Origin: Undaria pinnatifida
Lineage: Eukaryota > Sar > Phaeophyceae > Laminariales > Alariaceae
Assembly (NCBI GenBank): GCA_012845835.1
Contig: JABAKD010000023.1
Location: 17,263,934-17,327,933 of the forward strand
DNA length: 64,000 nt
Reading direction: 5' to 3'
The translations under genes and the position numbers were made by a program. Shown piece by piece: positions 33,801 to 44,310 of the stretch. Under the pieces are notes generated by a model that saw only the letters and a list, made by a program, of their open reading frames with translations, did no database searches and was not told the DNA's origin. Positions within the stretch are counted from its first letter, which is position 1, and every line of letters begins with the position of its first letter.

Positions 33801-34517
33801 GAACCCGGGATATAATAGAGATGGTGTGCGGGTTTGACGGCGGTAATGGTGGCTCGTTAATGCTGTAACTCTAATTTTTGACGTGCATGCTTTCGCTTTG
33901 AAGTATATTTTTTTTTTCATAGTCACACAAAGGATTGTTGACTTCCTTTTACCTTTTCTCGTTACCAGTTATTAGGTACAGGCGGGCTCAAGTTAAAAAC
34001 CGGAAGTTCCCTCCCCCACGAATGCAGTTCGCAGTATCTATTCAACTGGTGAACATTTGGTATCATACTGACCCCCATGACAAGTGGAAAAGGGTGACAT
34101 GGCGAGTTTTTTTTCCACGGCCTCGGGCTGTCTCTAGAAGAGAAACTCGTATCGTCTAATGACAGGCCTTCAATTTTTCAATACTGCTAAGGCTTTTTCC
34201 AAGCAGGGGCGAAAAAGACCTTATTCTGCGCGACCCGGTTGAAGGTACTCCAACGCATGTCTGTAGTTTTTTCGTGCGAAAAAATGAAGATCAGACCTGC
34301 CTATGTTCATCATTAAGCAGGATCTAGCGAAACAACTGGATCCTCCTGAACCAAGTAATTTGAAGGAAATAACGTATCTTACTTATTTTTACGCACGAAG
34401 GTCCAAATGTCCACGCCGTTTTTGAGAAAAAGACCCTGCTATTTTGCACACGTGTTCTACATGCCCATCCCCAGGCCTGACGTCTTTTTGTTTGTATGTT
34501 TGTTTTCGCCGAAAATT

Positions 34518-34685
34518 TATGGTCTAAGGTGGTCCACATTTTCCAACAATTCTTAAGTGACGAAACATATCAGGCATAAACGAAACAAACAACAGGTGAA
34601 GTTTTCGCAACGATACATAGAACACGCGTGCAAATTTTCATGGTCTGAACCGAAAAAACGGGGGCTTTTAGCTTGAATCAGCCTG
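34518..34685. repeat. Dispersed repeat, copy 2
   Basis: The counterpart of 420-600: CTAAGGTGGTCCACATTTT, ACAACAGGTGAAGTTTTCGC and GTCTGAACCGAAAAAACGG. Confidence 0.6.
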
Positions 34686-34754
34686 TACGGGTTTTGCCGT
34701 TGTGTATCGGCCGCCGGGGTTGCAACATGTTTTTTTTCTGGACGTCGCTGATGA

Positions 34755-34793
34755 TTTACGTATGACCTTGCTGTAGATAGGTGGAGCCGCCGG
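34755..34793 (+). repeat. Degenerate partial copy of the kinase exon start
   Basis: TTTACGTATGACCTTGCTG and TAGATAGGTGGAGCCGCCGG closely resemble the acceptor and first codons of the kinase exon 137 bases downstream (TTTAGGTATGGCTTTGCTG, TAGATATGTGGTCCGCCGG). Splice acceptor and reading frame are both damaged. Confidence 0.6.
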
Positions 34794-34896
34794 AAAATGT
34801 TTTGTTTGGAATCCCGAGCGTTTTAACGTAAGTTTTTCGCTTCACGTCCCGTCATTTTATTGTTCCGTGGTTGCCTTGTCCTTGCTGGTTATTTAG

Positions 34897-37628
34897 GTAT
34901 GGCTTTGCTGTAGATATGTGGTCCGCCGGCGCTGTGGTCGGGGAAATGCTCACGGGCAGGCCGTTATTCCAGGGCAGAAGCGACATCGACCAGTTGCATA
35001 AGATTCTGCAGGTGAGGTCATTTACTTTATACTTGACCACGGTCAGTTGCGCAGCTTTCGATTTTCCAGAATGGTCTATGTTGTGTTTTTTTTCCGAAGT
35101 GTATTCGGTATGGTAGCTGTCATGGTGGTGGTGGTGGTCATGAAATCGGCACTGGACCGATGTCATCGTCCCTCCTAACTTACGCGCGGGTTGGTGACGG
35201 TGGTGGTGATGGCGGTGGTGATCATGAAATCGGCAATGGACCGATGTCATCGTCCCTCCTAACTTAAGCGCAGGTTGGTGACGGTGGTGGTGATGGCGGT
35301 GGTGGTAAGGGTTGCGGTGATGAGGGTGTTGGAGTTGGCCATGAATGGAGGTGAATCGATAACCGAGGTAAATGTGGTGGTGGCCAGAGGGATGACGATG
35401 ATGCTCGTGACATAGGTGGTGGTGGTGATGGTGATGCCGTCAACAGACCGATGCCTTTGTGATATACTTCAAGCACAGGTTTCTTTTAATAACGATGCTG
35501 ATATTTGATGCGATTGGTGTTTTTTTAACGTATAGGATTTTGCCTCAGCCATGGACCACTATTAGTAGAATACATGCCCATGTCCTTTTCTTGTTCTTGT
35601 GGAAGGATGAGAGCCCCTCCCACACACGTGCTCCGTCCTGACAGGGGTTTGTGGTCAATTGTCAAATGCATACGCAGGGCAACCAATAACTGAGGACTTC
35701 CTCCACACCCCGCCCACCCTTGCTCTTCCTTCCCCTCCTTTCCTCCCCCCCCTTTTCTCCCCCCCCCCTCTTGCGGCAGGTGACCGGAACTCCTACGGAC
35801 GCTTCCTGGCCGACCGCGAAAGAGCTTTCGGACTACGACAAGGTGCGTTTGTCGTTTTTTTGTTTTTTCGCGGTGCTGATTATTTTCTCTGCCCCAGATG
35901 TCATGGAACCTGTCCTTAACACCACGGACCAGATTATGGCGATGAGCTAATGTCATAACGATTTGAGCAACAGCGACAATTTGTAATTCGTACACAATTA
36001 GCTGTTTCGAGCGGACGCGAGTTTCAAGTCTTCGAAAAATGGTGCGATAGAGGTAGCTCCTGTTCCTTGTAAGACTGCTGACCTGAGGAGCTCTCTATCT
36101 CACCACAAGACTGATTCTGAGAGGGCGGAGGTTCAACGCGATGAACAATCTCATGACCTCGAAGGGCGACCTTAAAAAAATGTTGAAAATGTTGTAACAT
36201 CCAAATTGTTTATTACTTGCCTTTTTCCAACCTCTGTTACACTGAAGAAATGTAACAGCTGGAGATGTGAGTCGGCACGATTAAAGCACCAACTAGATGT
36301 TAGTCGGACTAATATTTAGTCGTTACTCGAACGTGCCGACTGTCCGACTTATTTGGTGTCCATGCTTGTAGGAAGGATCGTTTAATTATAGGACGCATTT
36401 TTTTCCCCTTTTTGGGCGCCCCCCCCCCCGGTCGAGGGGGCTAATTTGGTTCGTTTCGCTCGCCTCGCAAGTCGGCTGGCCATCAGCTTGCTTTGCCAGC
36501 CGGCTTGCCGACTAATGTCAACTTGTCGGCAAAACGGTACCTACAGATTAGTTAGTAGTCGTGAAGTCTTTGCTGACTCACATCTCTAGTAATATTTAAA
36601 CCTTCCAACGTCACAATACACGGCCAACCCAACCCGCGAAAATCGGCGGAAATAAATGAAATAACTACTTTTTCCAAGGTTTCAAAACTGTTATTACATG
36701 TGTTCCTACCCAACCCCTACCCAGCCAAAGCGGGTATATCGCAGACACCCTATGTTATTCCAACGAGGGGGGGTATTTATTCCGTTAGAGGAGCCCCGCC
36801 AATAAGAGACGATTTAGCCAAAAATGCTCGCTACCCCTTTTTTGCACTGGTCTTACGCCGCGCCCATATTCTGGGATCCCTTTGACGCTTTCTGCAATAG
36901 GGGTGACACTTTTTTGCTTTTTTTTTCTGAATGGTTGAACTCCTTAACCCCAAATCATCGGAAAATCGTTCTGCCCCCCCCCCCCCCCCCCCGATATCGT
37001 TCGTTGTATATGCTTGACCATGGGATTATCCGTCGAGTAGCACTTTCAGTTTATTCAAAATTGGGTTCTTGGGTGAGGTGTGGGCCTCCTCACATCAGGT
37101 TAAGAGCCTCAGAAATATATTTTTGTATCTCTACCGTACTGTTAGAAACATGCGTTATTTCGCGCTGGAAGGGGCCGGGTTCTACGACAGAGGCACTACG
37201 ACGGCCGACCGAAATTCATGTGTGTACTTTTGCAGACGGTCCAAACCGACCTACTCGCACACGTTGGCAATGGTTACAAACTGCCTGCTGCGCATGTTCT
37301 TAGCGATACCTGTACTATTACTGTTAGATGGGGCTCTTGACAGCATTTGAACGACGGGTGGGGTTTTGATAACAGTACTGAAGCTTCCCTTGCTTTCCCG
37401 CCCTTGTAAGCGCATGCTGTAATTTATTACCCTGTTAGTAGTATTTATGGCGTTTATCACGTCCAACAACCGCGTTTTTATGTGGCAGGTTTCTTTCGCA
37501 GACATGCCAGCACAGGACGCCGATGTTGTGTTCCAAGGATCGTCTAAAGAGGCATGTTCTCTCGCATCGGGGATGCTTAGCTTGGATCCCCGAAATCGGC
37601 CGACGGCCCTGGGAGCTCTTCAACATAG
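34897..37628 (+). CDS. CDK-like protein kinase, 3' exons (CDK20/CCRK-like), partial
   Basis: Three exons are visible. 34897-35011 encodes YGFAVDMWSAGAVVGEMLTG then PLFQGRSDIDQLHKILQ (kinase subdomain IX and the following helix); it is preceded by TTTAG and followed by GTGAGG. 35780-35842 encodes VTGTPTDASWPTAKELSDYDK, after GGCAG and before GTGCGT. 37489-37628 encodes VSFADMPAQDADVVF then ASGMLSLDPRNRPTALGALQ, after GGCAG; it either ends at GTGAAG or reads through HR to a TGA. GTP-W-L-DY-K-SF and L--DP--R-TA--AL are CDK signatures; the DYDKVSF spacing is closest to CDK20, which acts in ciliary and cell-cycle control. Introns are 768 and 1646 bp. N-terminal exons (ATP loop, HRD, DFG) are not found in the window, so the gene may be truncated. 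Confidence 0.8.
35139..35306 (+). repeat. 84-bp tandem duplication in kinase intron
   Basis: Two copies of CATGAAATCGGCA(C/A)TGGACC ... GATGGCGGTGGTG start at 35139 and 35223, within GGTGGT-rich sequence (35120-35440). It is intronic simple sequence. Confidence 0.9.
36263..36585 (+). mobile_element. MITE, family AGATGTGAGTCGGCA, copy 1
   Basis: A 323-bp element with terminal inverted repeats AGATGTGAGTCGGCAC / TGCTGACTCACATCT. Internal AGTCGGC/GCCGACT units are numerous, with a GGTCGAGGGGGCTAATTTGG block beside a C-run. It lies in the second kinase intron. It is the reverse complement of copy 2 (37656-37980). No coding capacity. Confidence 0.85.
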
Positions 37629-37655
37629 GTGAAGCGGGTGGAAGCGTCATTGGTA

Positions 37656-37980
37656 AGAGCTGTGAGTTGACAGGATTTCACGACCACTAACTAATCGGTA
37701 GGTGCCGTTAGCCGACTAACTGACTTTAGTCGGCATGTCGGTTGGCGAAGCCAGCTGCTGGCTAGTCGACTTGCCGACTTAAGTCAAGCGAGCGAAGCGA
37801 GCCAAATCAACTCCCTCGGCCGGGGAAGGTCGCCCAAAAAGAAACAAAAATCCGTCCTGCATCAAACGATCCCTCCTACAGGCGTGGAAATCAAGTAAGA
37901 AGGACAGTAGGCACGTTCGACCAACAACTGAATACGAGCCCAACAACTAGTTGGTGACTTATGTGCCGACTCATAGCTCT
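37656..37980 (-). mobile_element. MITE, family AGATGTGAGTCGGCA, copy 2
   Basis: A 325-bp element with ends AGAGCTGTGAGTTGAC and GTGCCGACTCATAGCTCT. The interior is inverted relative to copy 1 (CGAGCGAAGCGAGCCAAATC; AAACGATCCCTCCTACA). It starts 28 bases after the end of the last recognised kinase exon. Confidence 0.85.
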
Positions 37981-38509
37981 AGATGTTGAGGTGCCATAAT
38001 TTTTGTTTTTCTATCAGAAAATTGGTTCTGCCGCGTTTTGCAAAATGGAACATGGGACAGATCAGACAACGCTGCAAAGTACACGCGCCATTTTGGTGAA
38101 TCTGCGTTATGTCTCCAGATTTCCACGGGGCTGGACGAAAATACCTGAAAGATCTGCACCAGGTTTCGCGGTTCTGGTCTACAGAGTGTGGTCGCGTTAT
38201 CATGCATGTGCCCGGCTTTGTAAGCAAATGGTACGCTGACCGGGTACGGCTTGTGTCACCTGGACACGTTTCCACGTAGGGGATGTAGTTTATGCATGAC
38301 CACACATTGGCCCCAATGCTCAAATGTGTACGATCTAGGGGTCTGTGCGACGTAGGTCGGGAATATAAGTAATCTCTCCGACTCGTGAACATTTGTCCGT
38401 CTCGTTTGCCGAAAACCCCTCATCATATCAGCCTCGTGCCGAAACAGTTGTCATATCTTGAGCCCCCCTGCCGTAACGTTTTTTCTTGGTTTAAGTTAGG
38501 CACATGGAA

Positions 38510-38722
38510 CGGCAGAGGTGCACCAATTTTTTCTGAGGCCCGTCGCTTCAGGAGCACTATCGCCCGCCCAAAGAACTTTTTCGAGTAAACTGGCGAACCC
38601 ATGGCCTAGGTATACAGCATTACAATGCAAAACAATAATTAAATTCCGACGGTTTGGAGTTGAGTAGCCCTGCCCTTCCGAATTTTTTTTTGCCAGCAAG
38701 TGCTACCTCTATCGTAGCACGA
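38510..38722 (+). mobile_element. MITE-like element, family CGTGCTAC
   Basis: Left end GAACGGCAGAGGTGCACC; right end CAAGTGCTACCTCTATCGTAG. The interior has ATGGCCTAGGTATACAG. The right terminal repeat is the best-preserved form of the family. 37981-38509 shows no recognised feature. Confidence 0.65.
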
Positions 38723-39584
38723 ATATTCACTTTCTATGCATCCACGCTCTTTACCCCAAACCTTTTCAATGCCGAAACGATTTTTGTTTTGTTTATATTC
38801 GGTCGGATCGGTTCAATTGAGATTGCTTTCTTCATATATGGGCTCCCTCTAGCATTACCAATACCGTTGTTTTGTTCATACCCAGGCGGACTGGTTATCA
38901 TGGCACCGTTCTCTCCATGTATCGTCGTCCTCTATTTACCTTTAAACATAGCTAATGTCTCGAAAAAGTATGTGTTAATTCATTCATTCCCCCCCGCCCT
39001 GATAAATACTCGTACAGCTCATACAGCGGATACGCAGTGGCTTGCATTTGTTTTGCCCTCGTTTTCATTACGGTTGGCAACCCGTGACCAGATCACCTTG
39101 CCGTATTTGCAGTGTGTGTCGACGTGTTATATGTCGTGTGTTGATTCACTCGGTTGCCGAAACAACGGTGCTGCTGTACTGATGTACCCACACAAAATAC
39201 CAGACCACGTCTGCTCCGATAGAGGTAGCGCTGTTTTGCAACTTTTTTCCGTGCCTACTTACACCTGACCCAGTATCGCCGGAATTTCCGTGTTTTTGCA
39301 TTTGTTTTTGTTGTATACCTATCAATAGGCCATGATGTTGCTCGTCGGGTTGCACTTTCATTGTTATCAAGACCGGTTTGCTGGTGGGATATAGAGCTTA
39401 TCGAGTGAGGAGCCTAACAAAACCATTGTGGATCTCTACCGTTGCACGTGGCAAACCTTGAGCCACCCCGCTCCTCTCAGCCTGTTTTCCTTGCCTCGTT
39501 TTTCTCCGCTTTTCTTCCCCACCCCTTCTCGGACAAATACGGTGTCTCTGCCCATGCTTCTTCCTCGTGCTGACAATTTCTACT

Positions 39585-39893
39585 GTAGTGGTACAAATTG
39601 TTTTGGTGGAGCACCTACCTCACTTGAGGAGGTCTATACCTCACCGAAAAACGTTTTTTGAGCTAAATGAAAGTTCAATTCGATAAACAAACCCATGGCC
39701 TGGGTACTCGAAACAAGGTAAGGATGCCATTCCGGCGATTTTAGGTTAACACCTTCACAACTGGAAACCCGTTTTTGGGCCAATGTACTTGAAGTTGGTA
39801 TAGGGAGGGATTGTGGGGCTCTAAAGGGGTTAAGAAGTCCCGTCATTCAGAACGTATTTTTGCCTTAGATGGCTACCTCTATCGTAGCACGCG
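39585..39893 (+). mobile_element. MITE-like element, family CGTGCTAC
   Basis: It holds CTCACTTGAGGAGGTCTATA, CCCATGGCCTGGGTA, ACAACTGGAAACCCGTTTTT, AGTCCCGTCATTCAGAA and a right end GGCTACCTCTATCGTAGCAC. The left end is worn. 38723-39584 has a chance 204-codon frame that I do not accept. Confidence 0.65.
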
Positions 39894-40196
39894 TCAAACA
39901 ACGGTGCTGCTGTCATGACGAACCCAAAAAAAACGCCAGTAGAGGTTTTGCGCCCCCCTCCCCCCTGACTTGTTTTCCTTGCCTCCTTTTACCCAGCTTT
40001 TATTCCCACCCCTTCTCAGAACAAATATCGTGTTTACATACCCAAGCTTAATCCTCGTGCCGTCCGAGTCCACCTCGTGCCGTCCGAGTCCACCTCGTGC
40101 CACCCTCTCCCTAACGCCGCTGAAAAGAACGAGCGATGAATTGACCCCTACTCAAGCAATATGACAAGTCGTTCGCTCACGTGCCTCCTGGATGAC

Positions 40197-40440
40197 ACAC
40201 GCAACGGTAGAGGTGCACCAACGCTTTTCGGAGGCTCCTTCCTCATTGGCGGAGTTCTACACATGACGCCGCAACATATGCTTGGGGAAAATTGAAGGTC
40301 AACCCGATGAAAAATCTCAAAATTTATCTCGATATAACAAACACAGTTGCGAAAGGAAAGTTAAACTTTGACGATTGTGGGTTAAGCAGCTCCGTTATTC
40401 AGAAGACATTTAGCCAAATACGTGCAAGCGCCAGGTACCG
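40197..40440 (+). mobile_element. MITE-like element, family CGTGCTAC
   Basis: Left end CACGCAACGGTAGAGGTGCA; interior TTTTCGGAGGCTCCTTCCTC, GACGATTGTGGGTTAAGCAG and GTTATTCAGAAGACATTTA. The right end is degraded. Between this copy and the previous one, about 40058-40105 carries three short tandem units of TCGTGCCGTCCGAGTCCACC. Confidence 0.6.
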
Positions 40441-40599
40441 TTTTTGTTTTATTATTTTTCTCATCTTCCTTTGTATTTCTTCCCATCCCTTTTTGGACTT
40501 GTTGCCGTTTCTACTCCGAAATTATCCCCTGTCAGCCTAGTGACCCCAAAAAGTGTGAATCGTTACCCTTAAGCTCACCTGCCACCTAGGTATCCAACA

Positions 40600-40840
40600 C
40601 GTGCTACGGTGAAGGTGCATTATTGTGTTTGAGGTTCCTAACCTTGAGGAGCTCTATACCCCACCCCATTTTTTTTTGAGTATTCTGAAATTGAAACCGA
40701 CGACCAACCCCTTTGCCCCGATTTACTAGTATTCCTACGGAAAAACAAGAATGGCATTCCGAAGATTTTGGGTCATGGAGCCTCGTCGTTCAGGTTTGTT
40801 TTTGCCGAACAGTGCCACCTCTATCGTACGTCGTAACACG
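40600..40840 (+). mobile_element. MITE-like element, family CGTGCTAC
   Basis: Left end CGTGCTACGGTGAAGGTGCA and right end AGTGCCACCTCTATCGTACG, followed by CGTAACACG. The terminal repeats are clear inverses. Interior: ACCTTGAGGAGCTCTATACC, CCGAAGATTTTGGGTCATGG. Confidence 0.7.
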
Positions 40841-40994
40841 ATTCAATGTTGTCCCTTTCTTCCAACACCCTCTTGGAACAGATCACGTAGGTCTTCTCGC
40901 CCCCTCTAACAAGAGGTAACGCGAGACGTTGTCAGCTTCGTATTAAAACAAAACACCCATACGGGTGATACGGAAAGGATATAAATTTTGTGTG

Positions 40995-41400
40995 AAATAA
41001 TTCTTGAAAGACGGGGCTGCTTAACCCAAAATCGTCGGAATGCCATATTTATTTTACACGCAAGATTGCATTTTTTTTACCTAGGTTTATAGGATTCTTC
41101 ATCGAGTTGGACTTTCGTTTTTCTCGGAGTCGGTTTTGGGCTACGGTAAGGAGGTCGTTTTTGGGGCATTTTTTTGTTGCCCTCGCTCGGGGTCACTCGC
41201 GCGAGTGACCTCCCCCATTCCTTTACGATCTTGAGCCTTCGTGCTGTTATTTTTTTGCAATATCAATCCGCAATGACACGGTAAGCTACACTGCGCAAAA
41301 AAAAACGCCTCAAGTATTTTCTCCGTGGAGTGCATAGTCACGTGTGCGAGTGGCTCAAACTCAGCAATGAAATTGGGGTACCTCTCCTACCGTAGCTTTG
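40995..41400 (-). mobile_element. MITE-like element, family CGTGCTAC, reverse copy
   Basis: Read on the minus strand it has the family order: TACGGTAGGAGAGGTACC near 41395, CAACTCGATGAAGAATCC, ACCTAGGTAAA, CATTCCGACGATTTTGGGTT and AAGCAGCCCCGTCTTTCA near 41005. A ~190-base G/C-rich insertion near 41140-41330 makes it longer than the others. Confidence 0.5.
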
Positions 41401-41480
41401 GTCTGAGGAAGGAGCCCCATAAAAATACCCTCAGAAGGAAAATGTTAATGCACTTCTTGCATGTCTCGCCAAACCTTGAG

Positions 41481-41754
41481 CCAACGTTTTGAGCTCCCTT
41501 GCCTCCTACAGCAGGCAGAGTTTTGTTCTTATTTACCTACCCCGTGTATAATCTCGCCCCCCCTGGGAAGAGATAACCGCAAACTTGGGTCAGCCTCGTA
41601 TCGAACCATAACGCGAGCCAACGTTTTGAGCCCCCTTGCCTCCTACAGCAGGCAGAGTTTTGTTCTTATTTACCTACCCCGTGTATAATCTCGCCCCCCC
41701 TGGGAAGAGATAACCGCAAACTTGGGTCAGCCTCGTATCGAACCATAACGCCAA
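41481..41754 (+). repeat. 137-bp tandem duplication
   Basis: Two nearly identical units (41481-41617, 41618-41754) start CCAACGTTTTGAGC(T/C)CCCTT and end CCTCGTATCGAACCATAACG. The duplication is recent. Confidence 0.95.
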
Positions 41755-41862
41755 ACCTCGAGCCAACTTTCTTCCCAGCGGTTTTCTTTAACAAGATTTG
41801 TTTCCTTTCCTTTCCATTTTGTGTGGGAACCTACTGCAGGGCCGCTCTTGTTCCCGATGAAA

Positions 41863-42105
41863 CATGCTACGATATAGGCGCACCCGCATTTTCTATCTGA
41901 GGGTGGTCACTTGAGGAACTCCTTTCCTCACCTACAAACGCATTTTGAGTAACCCGAAGATGCAACCCGATGAGCAAACCCACGGCCTAGGTATAAACAA
42001 TGTTCATACTGTAAAACAAAGGATAACGTTCCTAGATAGTTGGGTTAAGGAACCCCGTCATTGAGGACACGCTTTTTGCTTAAAAGTTCTACCTCTATCT
42101 GCCAG
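41863..42105 (+). mobile_element. MITE-like element, family CGTGCTAC
   Basis: Left end CATGCTACGATATAGGCGCA; interior CACTTGAGGAACTCCTTTCC, GCAACCCGATGAGCAAACCC, ACGGCCTAGGTATAAAC and GGGTTAAGGAACCCCGTCAT; right end GTTCTACCTCTATCTGCC. Confidence 0.65.
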
Positions 42106-42159
42106 TCTCGTACACAAAAAACGCGAACGCATATCTTGACCCCCCCCGCCCCCATAAAG

Positions 42160-43610
42160 TATATCTGTAATAGTTGGCCTCGGTTGGCACCGACGCTGTA
42201 GAACATTATGTTATAAGAACAATAATACACTCCAGCTGTGAGATCGAAGATTTTGTCGAAACTCATCTTTGCAAGCTGTGTGTGATACTCGATGGCGCGT
42301 ATTACGGTTTGTGTGTCCTCACTAAGGATATAGGTCGGCGACTCCCCTTGCAACTACAGTGTAGCTATCAGGGTCAACAGGGTGATGTTAATCAGTCTGT
42401 GATCGGAAATTATAAAACCAGTTTTTGAGGGGGACAAAATCCGGTAGCTGTGAAAGGAAATGCATCAGTTTATCAAGTGAATCCTGTAAGTCGAATAACC
42501 GGTGAGGGGAGAGCGGAGTTTTTAAGGACGTGGGGGGGGGGGGGGGCGAAAAAATTATGTCGCATAGATGTAGGGGTATATGCGTGTACCACCTTGGGTT
42601 GTGTGTGTGTTTTCCCTGGGGTATTCCTCAGCTCCAGAGTGACTGGAGCCTGTCCTGTGACCACGGACTTGATTATGCGAGTTAATGTGAGAACAACAAC
42701 AACAAGGGGTTTGCTATACGCGTGGTGCTAGGTCTAGGCGATGGTGCGGGTGGTGGGGAAGGAGGGGGCGTTGGGGGGGGGGGGGGAGTGAATTGCAGCA
42801 GCGGCATGCATGGTTCTAGAAAGATAATGAGGTGATATCAAGTGCGAGGAAGTGTTTATTACTCTGGCCGATTTCGATGTTAGGTGGGGCGTTTGAGCAA
42901 GAGGGAGCGGGGGAAAAAAAGGAGGGGGGGGGGGGGGGGGGTTCAAGAGATTTAGGTCACATACATAAAAATTCACTCCAGCTGTGAGATCGAAGATTTG
43001 GTCGAAATCATCTTTGCAAGCTTGTGTGTGATACTCCGATCGCGCGTATTACGCATAGCTATTCGCGTGGTGCTAGGTCTAGGCGATCGTGCGGGTGGTG
43101 GGGAAGGAGGGGGCGTTGGGGGGCGGGGGCGGGGGCGGGGGGAATGAATGAAAGCTACGCCATGGATGGCTAGAAAGATACTGAGGTGATATCAGCTTGC
43201 TGGTAGTGTTTACTACTCTGGCAGATGTTGATTTTTGGTGGGGCGTTTGAACAAGAGGGATAGGGGGGGGGACACTTCACTATGTGCGCGGAAACTATAA
43301 ACCTTCAAAGGAGACAAATCTGACGGTTGTAGCAAGAAGACATCCCTATATATAACCTGCCTGGTATTGCTTATTTTTCTAGAAGATTTGACGTTAGATG
43401 GCCTAAAAGATAATGAGATGATATCAGCCGGCTGGTAGTGTTTACTACTCTGGCAGATCTTAATTTGAGGTGGGGCTTGTGAACAAGAGGGATCAGGTGG
43501 GGGCGGGGGCGGGCGGGGCACTTCAATATGTGCGCGGAAAGTATTACTCCTTGAAGGGGACAAATCTGACGGTTGTAGCAAGAATACATCCCTTTATATC
43601 ACCTGCTTGG
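42160..43610 (+). repeat. G-rich cluster of interleaved direct repeats
   Basis: Three blocks recur here. ACTCCAGCTGTGAGATCGAAG occurs at 42230 and 42975. GTGGTGCTAGGTCTAGGCGAT occurs at 42723 and 43069. The block GATAATGAG(G/A)TGATATCA ... GTTTA(T/C)TACTCTGGC occurs near 42820, 43170 and 43400. Runs of 14-18 G lie at 42530, 42773 and 42925. The block 42595-42708 is the reverse complement of 3390-3495. No gene is recognised. Confidence 0.75.
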
Positions 43611-43619
43611 TATTGTTTA

Positions 43620-44094
<475 letters not shown>

Positions 44095-44310
44095 GCCCTC
44101 CGACAATGTAGCGTAGATGCCTTTCCGGTATAAATCGAATATCCTTCCTTAAAGCAGCAGTAGCACCTAATATGAAGTCGAATGATCGCACCATAATGCA
44201 GTGGTATCTTCCGCCAACCATTCGCCCATTTCCTTTCCCCACATCTTCTCCTTTTATCTACTATTCCCTTTCCCTATATATACCTGATATGTTACAGCTG
44301 GGAGTCTACC
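44095..44310 (-). other. 3' UTR of the RLE retrotransposon
   Basis: 216 bases lie between the ORF4 stop and the (AAT)n tail. The last ~84 bases (44095-44178; GCCCTCCGACAATGTAGCGT on the + strand) recur at 57522-57608, again beside an ATT tract. This marks the block as the true 3' end of the element. Confidence 0.75.

Noticed and set aside
35525-35995. 156-codon minus-strand frame over a kinase exon
   Set aside because: It is antisense to the spliced kinase exon at 35780-35842 and to its pyrimidine-rich acceptor, so it is a shadow.
38654-39268. 204-codon + strand frame with several hydrophobic stretches
   Set aside because: It starts inside a MITE-like element, has no splice or start context and no recognisable domain; the hydrophobicity follows from T-rich sequence.
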